Assembly: GCA_949358305.1 (NCBI GenBank)
Contig: OX442316.1
Location: forward strand, 12,214,001-12,278,000
DNA: 64,000 bases
From: Strigamia acuminata
Taxonomy: Eukaryota; Arthropoda; Chilopoda; Geophilomorpha; Linotaeniidae
Direction: 5' to 3'
Shown here: piece after piece, positions 45,161-58,500 of the stretch
Layout: each line of letters opens with the position of its first letter
Position numbering within the stretch: the first letter of the stretch is position 1
The notes under the pieces: generated by a model
What the model saw: only the letters and a program-made list of their open reading frames with translations
Told to the model about the DNA's origin: nothing
Database searches by the model: none
Program-made: the position numbers and the translations under genes

Positions 45161-48100
45161 TCATCTTCCATCCCACACGGTTAATTCGCCTTTGCAAAAC
45201 GAAAGGCTCGCGGAAGGAACTGCAATTTCAGTTTCATTATTTTTGCTTTCTATTAAACTCGTGTAATCCACAACCGATTTAGTCTGCCAAAAAAGATAAA
45301 ATAAAATATTTTTGTAATTATTATTATAATTTATGTTGTTATTTACTTAAATTACCTTGAATTCGGAAATGAAAGACAATAGTTTTTCTGATAATTCTCG
45401 ACTCGATTGGGTCAAGTGTTGTAAACTAAATTTTTTTTAAAAATATAAAATATAAATCGTGTTACGATGTTACATGTTATAAGGAATAAAATGTTTACCT
45501 TTCTTTACAACATAGTTTGAAACTGGAAATTTTTTCGCATATCACTTTATTCAACTCTGCGTCAAACAAAGGCAAACCGAAATTGCAGTCGAGTAAAGTC
45601 CAGTCCCTATCGGGTAATGAAACCTTGTTTGACACTTTTGACTTAGACGGGGTGAGGCTGGGATTTGTTTCCAGTTCCAGAGAATCCAATTCAGCTTCGA
45701 GAACGTGAATTGCTGATTCGTCCTTGAACCCATTCACTGGAAAATTCAAAAACAACGTAGTATCGCCTTTATCAGTCACCAAATCCGCTTTTCTGATGTG
45801 CGTATCGGAGCTCGAAGTCACTTTAAGCATCGTAACGTAGCCGCACGAATGTCGAAGATCCATTTCTTTCGACAAATTCGCAATTGCTGAATGAATTTTT
45901 GCATTTTCTTTACCTTAATAAAGAAGAATTATTCAACAAACTATTTAACATTTTAATGTTTAATATTTGAGTCGAACCATTTGCAATGTCTCCACCGTCA
46001 TCGATTGGAAATGGAATGTATTGCAACTCGCCATCCGCAGAAACTCCGTAACCCTTGAAAATGAAACGAGAAAATAATTATTTCATTGTATTTTACCGAA
46101 TTTATCGTATAAAACAAGTCCATACTTGCACTAATACAGCTGAATGGGTTAAGGCATCGTTTAATGTGAGCAAAACGTTGGAGACAGGAAGCACGCCTGG
46201 ATCATGACCCCAAGTCGTCACGAGTAAACGATCAAATTTTAAAAACATTTTAGGTAAGCGGCGAATCCTCGTTCCTTTGGTTAATAGAAGAGTTGGCGGG
46301 CCGTGTCCAGTTACGTGATATAAAAATAATTTAAACCAAATCGAATTCACCTAGCCAAAAACAAAAAAATTAAATTAATTTTTGAATACTAATTTAAAAG
46401 TACAGTATTGAAATTACTTCGGAAATTGCAGGACCCAGATGAGGTGGTGATGTGCCGCCCACAGTTCTAACTTCATTGCTTAGTGGTGCAACAGACACTA
46501 GAAGTCTAAATTACATACAAATAGATACAGATACCGTAAACAAAATTGGAATTTTTAAATCATTTCCTGAAAAAAAACCTTACGCATAATTTTTGTTCAA
46601 AAGTCTCGCGCAAGTGGCCGATTCCAAACTTAATAAACTTTCGCATCGGATCAAATCCAAGCCCAACGGAGCATTATTTGGATATTCCAGATCGAAACAC
46701 AAGTTACGGTTGTGGCGAAGAAAATGAATCGTTGATCGCAACGTGAGAGCGTGGTCAAAATATCGCTGAGCTTCGCCTTCCCCAATATCGGCAACTTTGT
46801 CCAATTCCTGCAGCAAACTTTCGAGCGACTCGTCGGAGAGTTTGCCAACTTCGAACATTGTCACGGCGTGACTTTTCAATCCCTAAAAATAAAATCCATT
46901 TTAATAAATGAATAAACAAATGAATAAAACGCAATTAACCGGAGATAAATTTCCCATCATCAAATACGCAGTTAAAGTCGCATCGAATAAAAATACAATC
47001 TTCTTTGCGGATGAGGAAGGGGAATTGCTTTGTTCTGTAAATAAGTAAACGGAAAATGAATTTTTATATTTAAAAACAATTTTATTTTGTTTGGTTTTAA
47101 TACCTGGTTCGTCGACGATTAAATTTTCCGACGATTTGCTACCCGTTTCAAATACCTCATTCGACACCTTTTCAACCGTGTTCCAATCGAGTAAGAGTGG
47201 ATCTTCACTCAGCGTTCTGAAGCCAATTTAAAGTTCAATTTTCAAATTCATACATTTGTTAAGTTTAGGTGTTCTCACCGTTTAGAATTTCGTCGCCTTT
47301 CAATTGCCCACGAAGGATGATATTCGTACGAATCTAAATCGGAATTTTTCCTACGTGCAAAACCGAGACGGCAATACATCGAAATGGCATTCTAATGATT
47401 TGAAATTGACAATTAACCACAATCGCGTAGAATTTTAATCAAGCCGTCAATTTACCTTGACTAATTTCAAATCAATTTGCAAAACATTGGCTAACTGAAT
47501 TGAAATAAAGTTAATAACAAAAATTTACAAAATGTAACAAATTTATAATCTTTACTTCAGACACCGGTGTATGTTCATCGATAGAAACAAAAATTTTATA
47601 TAAAAGGGTTTCAAAATAATCACCCAGAACACGGTTCATAACAAATCCCTCTAACGGAGGAACTGAATAAAATTAAATTAAATTAAAAATAAAAACACTT
47701 AAAAAAATCGTTATATATTTTTAACAAATCATGTACCAACGATATAATCCTCATCATTAACTGGCACGTCCAGATAAACAAGTCCTTTTGCATATAAACC
47801 TGTAGCGAAGGAATATTTGTCAAATAACAACACAAACATCCTTTACCGAGAATAAAATCCTTACTATGTACATCTTTACTGTTCATGTCGCCTGCTTTAA
47901 CCGCACCATTATCAATTATCTGATCTATAATTTGCTTCTCACATTCCCCTACCATCTAAAAAAAAAAATCTCAAAAATTACTCGAAAGAAAAAAAATATA
48001 AATAAAATAAACAAATCAATCGGTACTTTAATATCATCCTGAGTTACATAGCCAATTTGGATTATCCACCATGGCTCAATGTTTATATCAGCGACCGGTT

Positions 48101-48853
48101 TGTTTGGAATAATTTCTCGAACCGATTTACGCCGGAAAAATTTCTGTAAATTCAAAAACGGTTTCTTAAAATCCAATAAACAAACAAACCGTAAATTGTA
48201 CCTTAGACGAGCGACATTGATTCATAAGATCGATATATTGATTTCTTCCAATGCCTAAGAGTCTTAAACCTAGGAAAATATGTTACAAACATGTTGACAA
48301 AAGCTCGAAGTAAGAAAGTGAATTTACAATCGGCCGCGGTAAAATTTGGAAGAGAATCGTAACTCTTTTCTTGTTCCATTAAATCTTGTATTATGTTGCA
48401 GTAATATTGGAATGGCGTGATCCTCATTCCCTTGACAAGCACGTCTGACAGGTGATAAGGAAATAACATCAAATGTTCCCGGCTGTATTGCAATAACTCT
48501 TCGTAATAAATCTTTTCATCTTTTCGTACACTTCGAACTGTAAACATTAGTAAATGTCAGTAATTTCAATCACTCGCTTTTAGCTTGATTCGTACTTACT
48601 TAAATTTCCTTTAAATCGCAACTGATTGCGTACGCTAAAATTAAATATGCATTTTTCGTATTCTTTCTGAGAATCACCTAATACCTAATTTGGAAAAAAA
48701 TTAATTAAAAATAAATGGTAGAAAATAAAACGTAAAATCGTTAAAGCTTATCAGTGATGGCAATTTGATGAGCAATTTTACCTGTTTTATATGTAAAGGT
48801 AATTTTGGCCATGATGTATTTTGTCTTATTTGATTTTCTACGTCGGGATTCAT
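45161..48853 (-). CDS. FAM91 family protein (FAM91A1 homologue), 19 exons
   Basis: Exons: 48853-48782, 48684-48600, 48537-48328, 48269-48202, 48143-48027, 47955-47865, 47799-47737, 47662-47556, 47494-47456, 47391-47279, 47216-47104, 47034-46940, 46882-46584, 46505-46418, 46350-46126, 46053-45978, 45913-45499, 45425-45356 and 45283-45161. All junctions hold phase. The translation follows FAM91A1 end to end, for example [72 protein letters not shown] and [13 protein letters not shown]91A1 acts with TBC1D23 and WDR11 in catching endosome-derived vesicles at the trans-Golgi. Its end converges on the CCDC127-like gene 88 bp away. The region 45600-45800, just before the [17 protein letters not shown] block, is the least conserved. 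Confidence 0.95.
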
Positions 48854-49175
48854 TACCGGCTGCTGTTAGTTGAAATAAAAGTTGTTACGCCGTCATCAAT
48901 ACAGCGACCATACTCGCTACATTAATAAAAACAACGGAAGTAGGAAGTGAAATAGCGGATAGCCGCAACACGGCTCCCTTCCATTAACTCACCAGGAGTA
49001 AATAATGCATAGCAACAACACTCGTATGGAGAGGAAATATAATTTGGCATAGAAATTTGTTTATACCGCTTTCTTGGGTAGTTTGTAGTTAATAAAAATC
49101 AATATATTATTGTACAAAAAGTTTATTTTTAAAATTTTTTTAAAATAGTTTTCTGTTGCAGCATTACAAATGCCT

Positions 49176-49346
49176 TCAGAGTGGGAGAAAGAGTGTAACT
49201 AAGGGAGCCGTACTGTGGTCAGACGCTTCGGAGTTCGCCCTTCTCGCATGATCATAAACTGCCGCAAGATTTAACTGTGGGTGGAGGAATGTAGCGTGAC
49301 GTAGCAGTTCAATCTGAGACATCAAACATTGGATGAATGCCAACAA
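49176..49346 (-). CDS. Lone terminal-type coding exon, unidentified
   Basis: After a good acceptor (ACTATTTTTTCAG) the frame is open for 56 codons and ends TGA: it begins LLAFIQCLMSQIELLRHATF and continues with HPQLNLAAVYDHARRANSEA. It reads like a true helical C-terminus and codon choice is less AT-rich than the surroundings. I do not recognise it. No preceding exon on the minus strand is seen between here and the phosphate transporter at 51.8 kb, so it could be a 3' exon of an undetected gene, an exon with a far-off 5' end, or a pseudogene remnant. Confidence 0.4.
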   Translation of the reverse strand: MLAFIQCLMSQIELLRHATFLHPQLNLAAVYDHARRANSEASDHSTAPLVTLFLPL

Positions 49347-49399
49347 CTGAAAAAATAGTATAGTACTCAAGTTAAGATTGCACATCATAATTGAAATAT

Positions 49400-51810
49400 T
49401 TTATTTTTCGTCTTTTCTAGGATCGTGTTGAAGCTACTTCACGATGATTTCATCAAATACTTTCAGAAAACATGTCACCGTTATTGCTTTTATTTTAGTT
49501 TAATTTTTTATTGTAAAATTGGGGACAGGGAGGGCAGAAAATGAAAATTACAATTTCTGTCAAATAATTTTAAGCCTAAATTGTATATGCAACGGCTTAA
49601 TTTACACTTTTATCGACTGATGACTATAGGGAATAAACAACGATTTCCTCTGTTGATTAAGGTTACGAAATGGAGGTAGTTCAGTCAAATCTCAGCAAAA
49701 CATTGATAACCTCTTGCCCTCGGAGGCCGGGAAGGGTTAGCTTAGTTCAGGCACACCGATCGCTCTTTGGTCCGTTCACATATATGCGGATAGCTGTACA
49801 AGGAAATTGAGGAAAAAGGATTGAGCAGAGATTATTTGGCAACCCTAGTCTTCAGTCAAAAAATAACACGTACACCGCGGGACAAATGGAACTGCAACAT
49901 TGAGTTTTTGGTGAAATTGAAATGCGTTTTCTTTTTAGAATTTAAAATTTAGAATTTAGAATTTATCAAAACTTATGGAGGTTTTAATTTTGCTGGTTGA
50001 TAAGTGAAAGTTTGCAATTGAAAACTCATTTATTTGTTCATTCTTTCTTATAAAATTAAATTAAAAATGATGGAAAAGTAATTAATGTGAATAAAGCTAC
50101 ATGCCTTTATAAACTTTAGTTTTGTCTAGAAAGAGTTTTGTATTAATAATTGAAGTACCTGTAGTTTACGATGGCCCGAACAGATGGTTTATAGATTGTT
50201 TTCGATTATTAGGATGCATTGTATCCCCGAGAGTCGTATAATGAGCCAAAATCAAAGCGCGCTTTCAGTGTGTCATCCAGGGGCGATAAAGCGAATCCAT
50301 TTCAAACCCCAAAGGAACCGGAGACAGTGAATACATTGCAATTAGAAATAGGCTCGCTTTATCGCCCACGTTACTACAGTGAATATTTTACGCGTTGAAA
50401 TGGGATCGCTTCGCATCGCCATAAAATGTAGTGAACACTGCGCGTTGAAATGAGCTCGCTTTATCGCCTCTCTACTACAGTGAACATTTTGCGCGTTGAA
50501 ACAGACTCGCTTCCCTGTATCGCCATGTACAACAGTCAGTACTTTTTTGTTAGAAATGGGCTCGCTTTATCGCCCCTGTTACTACAGTGAATATTTCCGC
50601 GTTGAAACAGGCTCCCCTCCCTGTATCGCCAGGTAGTACAGTGTATATTTTACGCCTTGAAATGGGCTCGCTTCTCATCGCTGTAACGTTTTGCGCGTTG
50701 ATATGGGCTCACTCTCGCTTCTCATCGCTATGAACTGGAGTAAACGTTTTGCACGTTGATATAGGCTCACTCTCGCTTCTCATCGCTATAAACTGGAGTG
50801 AATTATTTGAAATGGGCTCGCTTCCCTTTTTGGCCGTGTACTAGAGTGGATACTTTTCCGTTTGGAATGGGCTCGTTTTATCGCACATGAGGGACATAGC
50901 GTGCCCTTTGCGCTTTGAAGCAGCTCTATTCATTCATGGGTGCGATAACTAGACGTACTTACACGCAGCAAATTTGTGCGACAGACTCGATCTAGTGCAC
51001 CGTCTTCTGCGAGCTCTTCAGGGACTCTGGCTCGGACTCTCGAGAATAAAGAGATGTCCCTCTTGCTATGTTTCGACAGCATTTCCAAGTTATAAACGAA
51101 TCATAACATCCAAACGATAAGCAAAGACTCCACACTCACGAAAGAGCTTCCATTCCAAATAAAAAAAACTCGGGATAAATTTTCTTTCCGCGTTTTATTG
51201 TACATCTTACAAACCAAATCAAATACTTTATTAAACAGTCGTTAATCCAAATACGATAAATTTAAAGATTTGAAAATAAATCCACAATCCAATCGCGCAA
51301 CAACCTTTCCATAAATAAAGCAGTAGTTAAATTATACATTTGTAAGTAAAACAAGTTTTAATAAAAACAAAAAAAAATGCTCATAGATGCAGAAATAATA
51401 GTGCTAACATATAATCGGTTTTAAAAAATAAAACCAAAATAAAACCCTATAAGCCTACATTTCATTAATGACTCGATAGTAAACTGATATATTGTTGTGC
51501 ACGTCTTATAAATATTTTTAGTGGTGTAAAAAATAAACTACTACGTTTCAAATTAATGCTAGACCTAATCGTTTCTGATAATACAATCGTTAAGAAATAT
51601 ATTGCCGAAAAATAAAGTTGCGAATCAAACGGCTCTTCAATGTGATGGTATACCATAGTCGCACTAACTTAATCTCAAAGCCCAGCTCAAAAGACCACAG
51701 TTTAATTTTCCACATTGCATTCTGCAGTTCTCAAAGCAGACAGGCCATACAAATCAACCAAAATGTTCATTCTTTTATAATTAACACTTCAATTGTAATC
51801 CGATTTCTTG
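49400..51810. other. Intergenic stretch, mostly a minisatellite
   Basis: Apart from the repeat at 50281-50905, no gene is visible between the lone exon and the end of the phosphate transporter. The 3' leader of that transporter must lie in the part just below 51811. Confidence 0.5.
50281..50905. repeat. Degenerate minisatellite with higher-order structure
   Basis: Eleven imperfect copies of a core like GGGCTCGCTTTATCGCC, each followed by TACTACAGTGAAtATTTT and then GCGCGTTGAAAt, occur about every 45-70 bp from 50345 to 50900. Around 50440-50660 two variants alternate (…CTTTATCGCC and …CCCTGTATCGCC), giving dimers of roughly 115 bp. One copy at 50281-50307 is in the opposite direction. Base composition is much richer in GC than the flanks, and no long frame is present. 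Confidence 0.85.
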
Positions 51811-54800
51811 CTATAACGCTACTTCACGCAGAATAAACATGATTAACGCGGACAAGCCACCAGCCACAGGTAACGTGATAATCCAAGCAAAAACAATGTT
51901 CCTGAAGAGCCGCCAATCGACGCCTTGTCGCGATCGGATCCATCCAACGAACACGACTGACCCGACTTTACAGTGGGTTGTGCTGATCGGTATTCCTATT
52001 TTCGATGCTGTTAGAACGGTCAAAGCTGACCCGATTTCAATCGTAAAACCACTGAAAAGCATAACATTTATTTATATTCTCATTAAAGTTGAAATAAAAA
52101 TTGTTTCAATCACCTTGAAGGGGTTAATTTAGTCAAATCTTCACCGAGGGTTTTGATGACCCTTCGGCCCCAAACCCAGAGACCAATGGAGATGCCGATT
52201 CCTCCGTATACCAAAATATACCAAGGAGTGTCGTCCTGTTGCTTGACACTTCCTCTGTAGTAGATGAGCCATAACGCAACGAGCGGACCAATTGCATTGC
52301 TGAAATAAATTAAAGCAAAAACAATAAACAATTATGTAACTTTGTCCAAATTTATATATTAGTTGTTTCAGATTGCACAATAATTGCCTAGACGACCTAG
52401 TAATCCAATTAATAAATAAAAGCTACTAGTATTACATAATTCTCATTTCAAATTACCTTACGTCATTTCCTCCGTGTGCAAAGGAGCCAAAAGAGGCAGT
52501 TAAAATTTGTAAAAATGAAAACAATTTCGCCGTTTCTGGTTTATCACTATTCTCATCAAACTTCCCATTGTCTCTTTCATCATCAGACTAAAATTTACAA
52601 ACAAAATCATCAAATAAATGCACACATCGGTAATTAATTAATGGATTAATTTATATTTACCATAGGAATGAACACTTCTTTCTTATTTCCATTGGGAACC
52701 AATGGAATTTGAGAACTATTATGTTGAAGTCCTGCAAAAAACAGTAACAGAAAAACTCATTTATAATACATTCAATTAATTTTTTTTATAAAAAAAAAAC
52801 ATCCACAACTATATATATATATAATTTAAAGAGTAAAAAAAAAAAGTAAAATAAAAAAGGAATTAAACTTTAATTTAATTTAATTTAATTTACTTTTTTT
52901 TTTTTAAATTTAAATATTCAAACAAATTCATAAACTCTCATTCTCACTATTGCACAAGGTTAAAAAGAAAATAAAGTCACAATGAGAAGGAAGTCCATGC
53001 CGCCTGGGGCCAGTCCAACTTGGCAACCACCCGTGCAATTTTTCAAATATTTGCTTCTAAAAACAACAACGAAAAAACGCCGTTATACAATTATCCACGA
53101 GACCAGGGCGTGGATTGCCGTTCAAGTTGGTCAAGCCTCCAGGGATGGTGTGAAGAACACGCATGGGCTACCCACCCAACGACTCGGATGTCGGCGAATT
53201 GGGCACCCCTAGTACACCAAGTTTGGTCTGTGTCGTCCCTTTTTCAGTACCATTTTCCTTCACAACTGAGCCATTCATGGTCAAAGCAGTTTCCTGGAAT
53301 TAATGAATAACATTTACTATGACCAGGCCAAGCTACGCTGGCCCACTTCATATTCCCCGTTCATTTTGGCTTCAATTAGCGATACATTTACATTGCACTT
53401 GTAAACGTATCGGACTTTATTCCCCATCCACCATTTTTTTTTTTTTTTTTTTTTTCAAAAACAAAAACGAATTGATATTCAAATAAAACATACTCACCAT
53501 TTGCAAGATTTGAAACCCAAACAGAACCCCTTGGTACGAGTTGGGCTAGCAAAAAAACTTACCTTGTCAACAGCATGATGCTGGTTGCCATTCACTAGAA
53601 CACCTTTAATAGCCACATCTTCGATCCTCTCAGCAGGAAAACAGTACATGGTGGTGGTTGGTACTTTCAAGTTGTGGTTGTCGATACTTTCGGGTTTACC
53701 TACCACAGTCAGGTCTTCCAGAGAAATGGCGCGAGAATCGGCAGGTGTAGTATTCGCTATATCCGAAATAAACAAATAAACATCAACGCAATCGACATTG
53801 ACCGCCATTCTTCTTCACCTGTCGAACCACCCAATTTGAAATTAACTTCTTCCTTTTGTTTCCTAATGGCTTCGTCAGCTGTAAATTAAATGCAATTATG
53901 ACGCACGTCCTAATGGATCTCTTACAAATATTCAATCTCGTACCAAGTATACTTTTCCTTTGTCGAGGCACGATGTAAAATTGTACAATGAGTGCTGCAG
54001 TTAGGGATATTGCCAACGCAATTAAAACAGCACCCCACCAATCGATACGATCGAAGTACAGTACTGAAATTTAAAAAAAAAAATTAGTTAAAACAAATTC
54101 GTAAACGGAGTAAACAGTTACGTACAGCTCGGTCCATCAAGCACAACAGAAAACACGTTGATAAACAGCGTGAGGAAATAAAAAATTGGCAGTGCGCGCA
54201 AACCTGGTTCTAAAGGCTTGCTCTAAATTAAAAGATAAATCAATCAATTAATCAATCAATACCATAATCAAATATTGACAGTACTTTGCTCAAAATAAGC
54301 CGTCTAATCAATACAAATATTAATACAGATATAATTCCAGACAGAAGAGGCGATATGAACCATGATGCAACTATAAAGAAAAATAACAAATAAATAAAAA
54401 AAAATTTTTTAATTTTTAATTTTTACCAATTTTTCCAATCATTGCCCAATTAATGCCCAGCCCACCGCGGGCAACCAAAGTGTAACCTAAAGTTGACCCC
54501 ACAATGCTGTGAGTTCCAGATATTGGTAATTTAAAGAATGTAGCCACCAATAACCAGATTGCACTGCCTGAAAAAAACAAAACAAGCAGATTAAATTTGA
54601 CCTTAAGCAACAAAAACGATGATAAAACGCTCATATCAAATACCGATTGTATTTACGTTTGTACGCATTTTATGAATAAAATTTTTTTAAAAAAAAATTC
54701 CAAAATACCCGTCAAAGCAGCTAAACTTCCGAGCATCAATTCCTTCTCACTGCCCTCGTAAATATTGACGTCCATAATTCCTTTCCGAATCGTATCCGAC

Positions 54801-55518
54801 ACTTTGTATCCTAAATGTTTTTAAAAATAAATTAAAATATTAAAAAAAAATTCTTTAAAAAAAAAAAAAAATTTTCTTTGAAAAAAAAAAAAGAAAAAAA
54901 ATGTACATACTAGCTGCGATTCCTGTCTACAACCCATTACTCACCAATAAGGATGGAGCCAGCGAGTTCAAACACGCTTGCCAGCAAACATGCCTGCCGT
55001 AGAGTGAGGACTTTGGCTCCCACCGAAGTACCGAACGAGTTGGCCACATCGTTTGCACCGATGCCAAACGCCAATAGAAACGAAACGATGAATCCAAGTA
55101 CAACAATCCAAACCACTTCAGGCGTCAACTCTGGGAGCATGGCAAGCTAACGGCCCACCCCACACACAAGAGAAAAGAAAAAAAACAAAAAGAAAAACAA
55201 AATTAACTCACCGACTAGACAACATCCGAGCATTTCGAACACCGTCGCAATATAACAAGCCTGCCTTAAATTTAACACTTTGGCTCCAACGGCAGTACCA
55301 AAAGCATTGGCCACATCGTTCGCACCAATTCCGAAAGCGAGAACAAAAGCCGAGATAAATCCCACGATCAAAATCCACAAAACTTGATCTTGAAACGACT
55401 CGAGCAGCGTCAAGATCGGCGCGTCAACTCCACTTGCCGCCGCACCGACCGGCAAACCGAACAAAAGCCACGCGAACACTACATATTCCACCGTGCGAAG
55501 TCGGAGTCGGAGTCCCAT
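51811..55518 (-). CDS. PiT-type sodium-dependent phosphate transporter (SLC20 family)
   Basis: First coding exon A 55518-55212, then 54810-54709, 54567-54427, 54370-54285, 54222-54126, 54063-53944, 53878-53819, 53756-53563, 53293-53176, 52731-52661, 52587-52457, 52299-52114 and 52051-51811; all phases agree. Both PiT signatures are visible: [18 protein letters not shown] near the start and FAHGGNDV later. The motifs [16 protein letters not shown] and [14 protein letters not shown] mark the inverted repeat of the transporter. These proteins take up inorganic phosphate with sodium across the plasma membrane. A long hydrophilic loop (exons 53878-52587) divides the two membrane halves. Exon A adds an N-terminal hydrophobic stretch ([17 protein letters not shown]) ahead of the first signature. 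The start chosen is the first ATG in the exon. Confidence 0.93.
54945..55140 (-). CDS. Alternative first coding exon B of the phosphate transporter
   Basis: It has its own ATG (55140) and encodes a second version of the first membrane segment and signature: [20 protein letters not shown], then [15 protein letters not shown]. It ends at GTGAGT in phase 1, just as exon A does, so either can join exon 54810-54709. It is shorter than A, without the extra hydrophobic N-terminus, and resembles the usual PiT start more closely. Splicing A into B (a possible acceptor TTAG near 55147) would shift frame and stop within about ten codons. Confidence 0.85.
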
Positions 55519-58500
55519 ATCGGAAGAGATGAGTACAAGTGCGACTTGAACTCTCAAACCCCGAGGAAGTTACACAACAGCTTTAAACGATACAAGTGAT
55601 AGATAATAAATAGGACGCTGCACAGAGTTATCAGCGGACTACTCGTCCTCGGTTCCTTCAGTTTTATATACGATGTGCTATCTCTCGTGCTTAAATCTCT
55701 AACTGTACCAATCCATTGGAAGCTAAGTCTTTTGACTTAGCAGAAATACCAAGACACAATCAAATTGCAGATAAAATGATAATCTTATCAAATTTACAAG
55801 TTTTTTCTCTCTTGTTCGTTCGAGTTCGGTTCGGTTCGGCTGGCATTTAGAAAGAAAAAGGTGAGCTAGTATATTATCTAACCAATATAAAAATATAAAA
55901 CATAAATAAATTAAACGAATAAATAGACAAATAAAAAAATCGCCTCATCTGCCGAGGGATTAAGAGTTGGCAGCGATATCTTAGTGACGGAATTATGAAG
56001 GAACAAAAAGAAGCGATTTATATATTACATCCAATTGTATTCCGTGCATCCAACGAGTCATGTAAGCTGGCTTGATAGCCGACAAAATCGTGCAGTTGCA
56101 ACACAACTCAACACAAAATCTCTTGGAACAAATTAGTCACAAATTCACGAGCACAAATTCACCACTTTGGCCATTCGAAATATTTTCCATTTCTACACGA
56201 TAATATTATATCAAAACTAAATAAATTAAATCTCAAGTTCTCGGTCATCGGGTCATCGGATCGTGACAAATACGATTACCGATACGATTTATGTAGCAAA
56301 TAAGTCAACCAGACCATTGAGAAAAAAAATTGATTTTATCTCACGAGCCCTCACCAACCAGGGTCGTAATTCAGTTTCCCCATTCAAAAAGTGAAATTAC
56401 GATTTAATATTTTCGAGTGGGAAAACAGATTCTAGGTAAACACTTTTTGTTGTTCGTGTCACGTGGTTAATTAACTAGTTTAAAACCACACAACAAGCCG
56501 TTAAAGCCATTACCCTCCGACTGAGTCGAGTCGCCATTATTTCGCAACGCTTTTTGAATACAGATGTCCGCATTCGTTTCACAAACAATTTTAGTCAGTT
56601 TTTCAACGAATTTAGTAAATATTTCGTAACGATCTGATAGATAAACATGGAAAATATTTTCTGAATACCCACAAACACCTGCAATTTTTTTTTTTTTTAC
56701 TTAATTTCTGAACACACAAACACAAAAAAAGCAGAAAAAAAATATTTTCGGCCCTTAATGCTTAAAGCAGCTCAGCTTTACTCAATAAACGGAATTATTT
56801 GCCATTGCATAACAAACACACCTTTGGTACTGCCATTGTATTTTAATTTTGCCAAATAATACTCACCCAAAAGACTTTCCTTGAACGTTTCCTGACCAAA
56901 AACTGGTCCAAATTAATTTATCGAATTGATCCAAGTGCGCTCCAAAATATATGTAACCTACAATTAGACAAAAATAAATTTATGACTAATTATATTTGGT
57001 TTCGGGAAAAAAAGTGTTTATTTTTTTAAAGCTAATTTTATACCCTTGAACTCGGTTAAATTCTTTTATTACCTTCTAAGAAAAGAAACCGAGATAATAC
57101 AAATATTGACATCTTTGTGGATCACCTCAAAAGAAGGAAAAAATCACAACTTGATTTAAACTTTTTTTTTTTCCTTCAAATTCTGATGGAAATTTTTGAG
57201 GACATAAAATTGAAATTTAAAAGAAGGATGAAAAAAGTGAAAATAATGGACTTGGAAAGTGTCCAATAAAGTCCAATCGAAGGTCATGGCAAAACGGATT
57301 ACTAATGCGAAAGGGTCAAAGACTACTGAATGACTAAGTGCCATCAAAAAAAAAAATTTTTTTCTTCTACTTTTCGTATTGTTTATATTCGACTTTATAT
57401 TTTTTTTTCCTGCTAAATCCAACACCGCAAAGTTCAAATGTAACAAGAGCAACGACAAAATCGCACGTCTACTTCATTTCAATGAAGCTTTAACACGAGC
57501 ACATGTTTATGCAAACAATTTTCTGTTGAAAAAAATAAACCAGACAAACTCAAATATACATGTAAACACAAATCCAGATATAGTTTCTCATATTCAGTTC
57601 CAACTTTCAACATAGCACATGACGCTCCAACTAAAATACTTTCTGAGATCAACAAGATCTTGGAAAAATTGATATATTTGGATTAATATGTAAAAAATAA
57701 GAAGAAATTAAATTCATATTGGAAATAACCAATATTTAAATGAGAGCAAAATTTTAAAAAAAATCAAACGAGCACGACGCCTAAACCTAAATATGACGTC
57801 ACATCCCTTTTATAATATAACTTTATAACTAAAAAATGCTAACCTGCAAGAGTGCAAACACAAGAACTTATAAACTACAGCTATACAGGAAAACTTTACT
57901 TTTTACACCGCAAATTCTCTATTAAACTCGCAAAATTACAATTACCGGTAAAAAAATGTAAATTTTACTTACACCTAAGAAAATTGGTATTCAATACTTG
58001 CACAAACTAAGTCTAGATGTTTAAATACCCGCAAACTATATTAATCACTAGATAATTTGTCTCTGTAGAGGTTTTACCAAGAACTATCAAAGTTATCAAA
58101 CACTTGACGCTTCGCTGGAAATGAGAAACAAAAGCAGAATGCACCAGCTTCAACTTAATCTGGAAACGGGCAAAAAAAGTAAAAATAATGTCACGTTTAT
58201 ACGACACTTACGCAATTTTCTCATGGATCTGATTGGCACAATGCCTCGAAACAACAACAAAAAACAAGGGTGGGTTTTTTGTATTTTTAAAAAAAAATCA
58301 GTCGCCAATCAAAATTCAAATTTGTCGCCCACTAGTGCTTACATTTAAAAAAAAATAGGTGCAGGGCTATTCTTAGACATGTAACGAATGCGCTTTATGA
58401 CGTAGTTGACTTGCTTTCGAAGCTGACTGACATGTCAGCACTGGGTCAGACAGATTAAAGCAGAATTCGTTTGCATTAATTTAGTCCAATTGACCGGAAT

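Noticed and set aside
50281-50905. CRISPR-like array
   Set aside because: Copies are imperfect, spacing is irregular, the intervening bases are themselves repeated, and the DNA is eukaryotic; it is a minisatellite.
53020-53310. 96-codon plus-strand frame
   Set aside because: It overlaps a coding exon of the phosphate transporter on the other strand and shows no motif.
55555-55557. TTG upstream as start of the phosphate transporter
   Set aside because: A non-ATG start is not needed; the ATG at 55518 is in frame and gives a complete protein.
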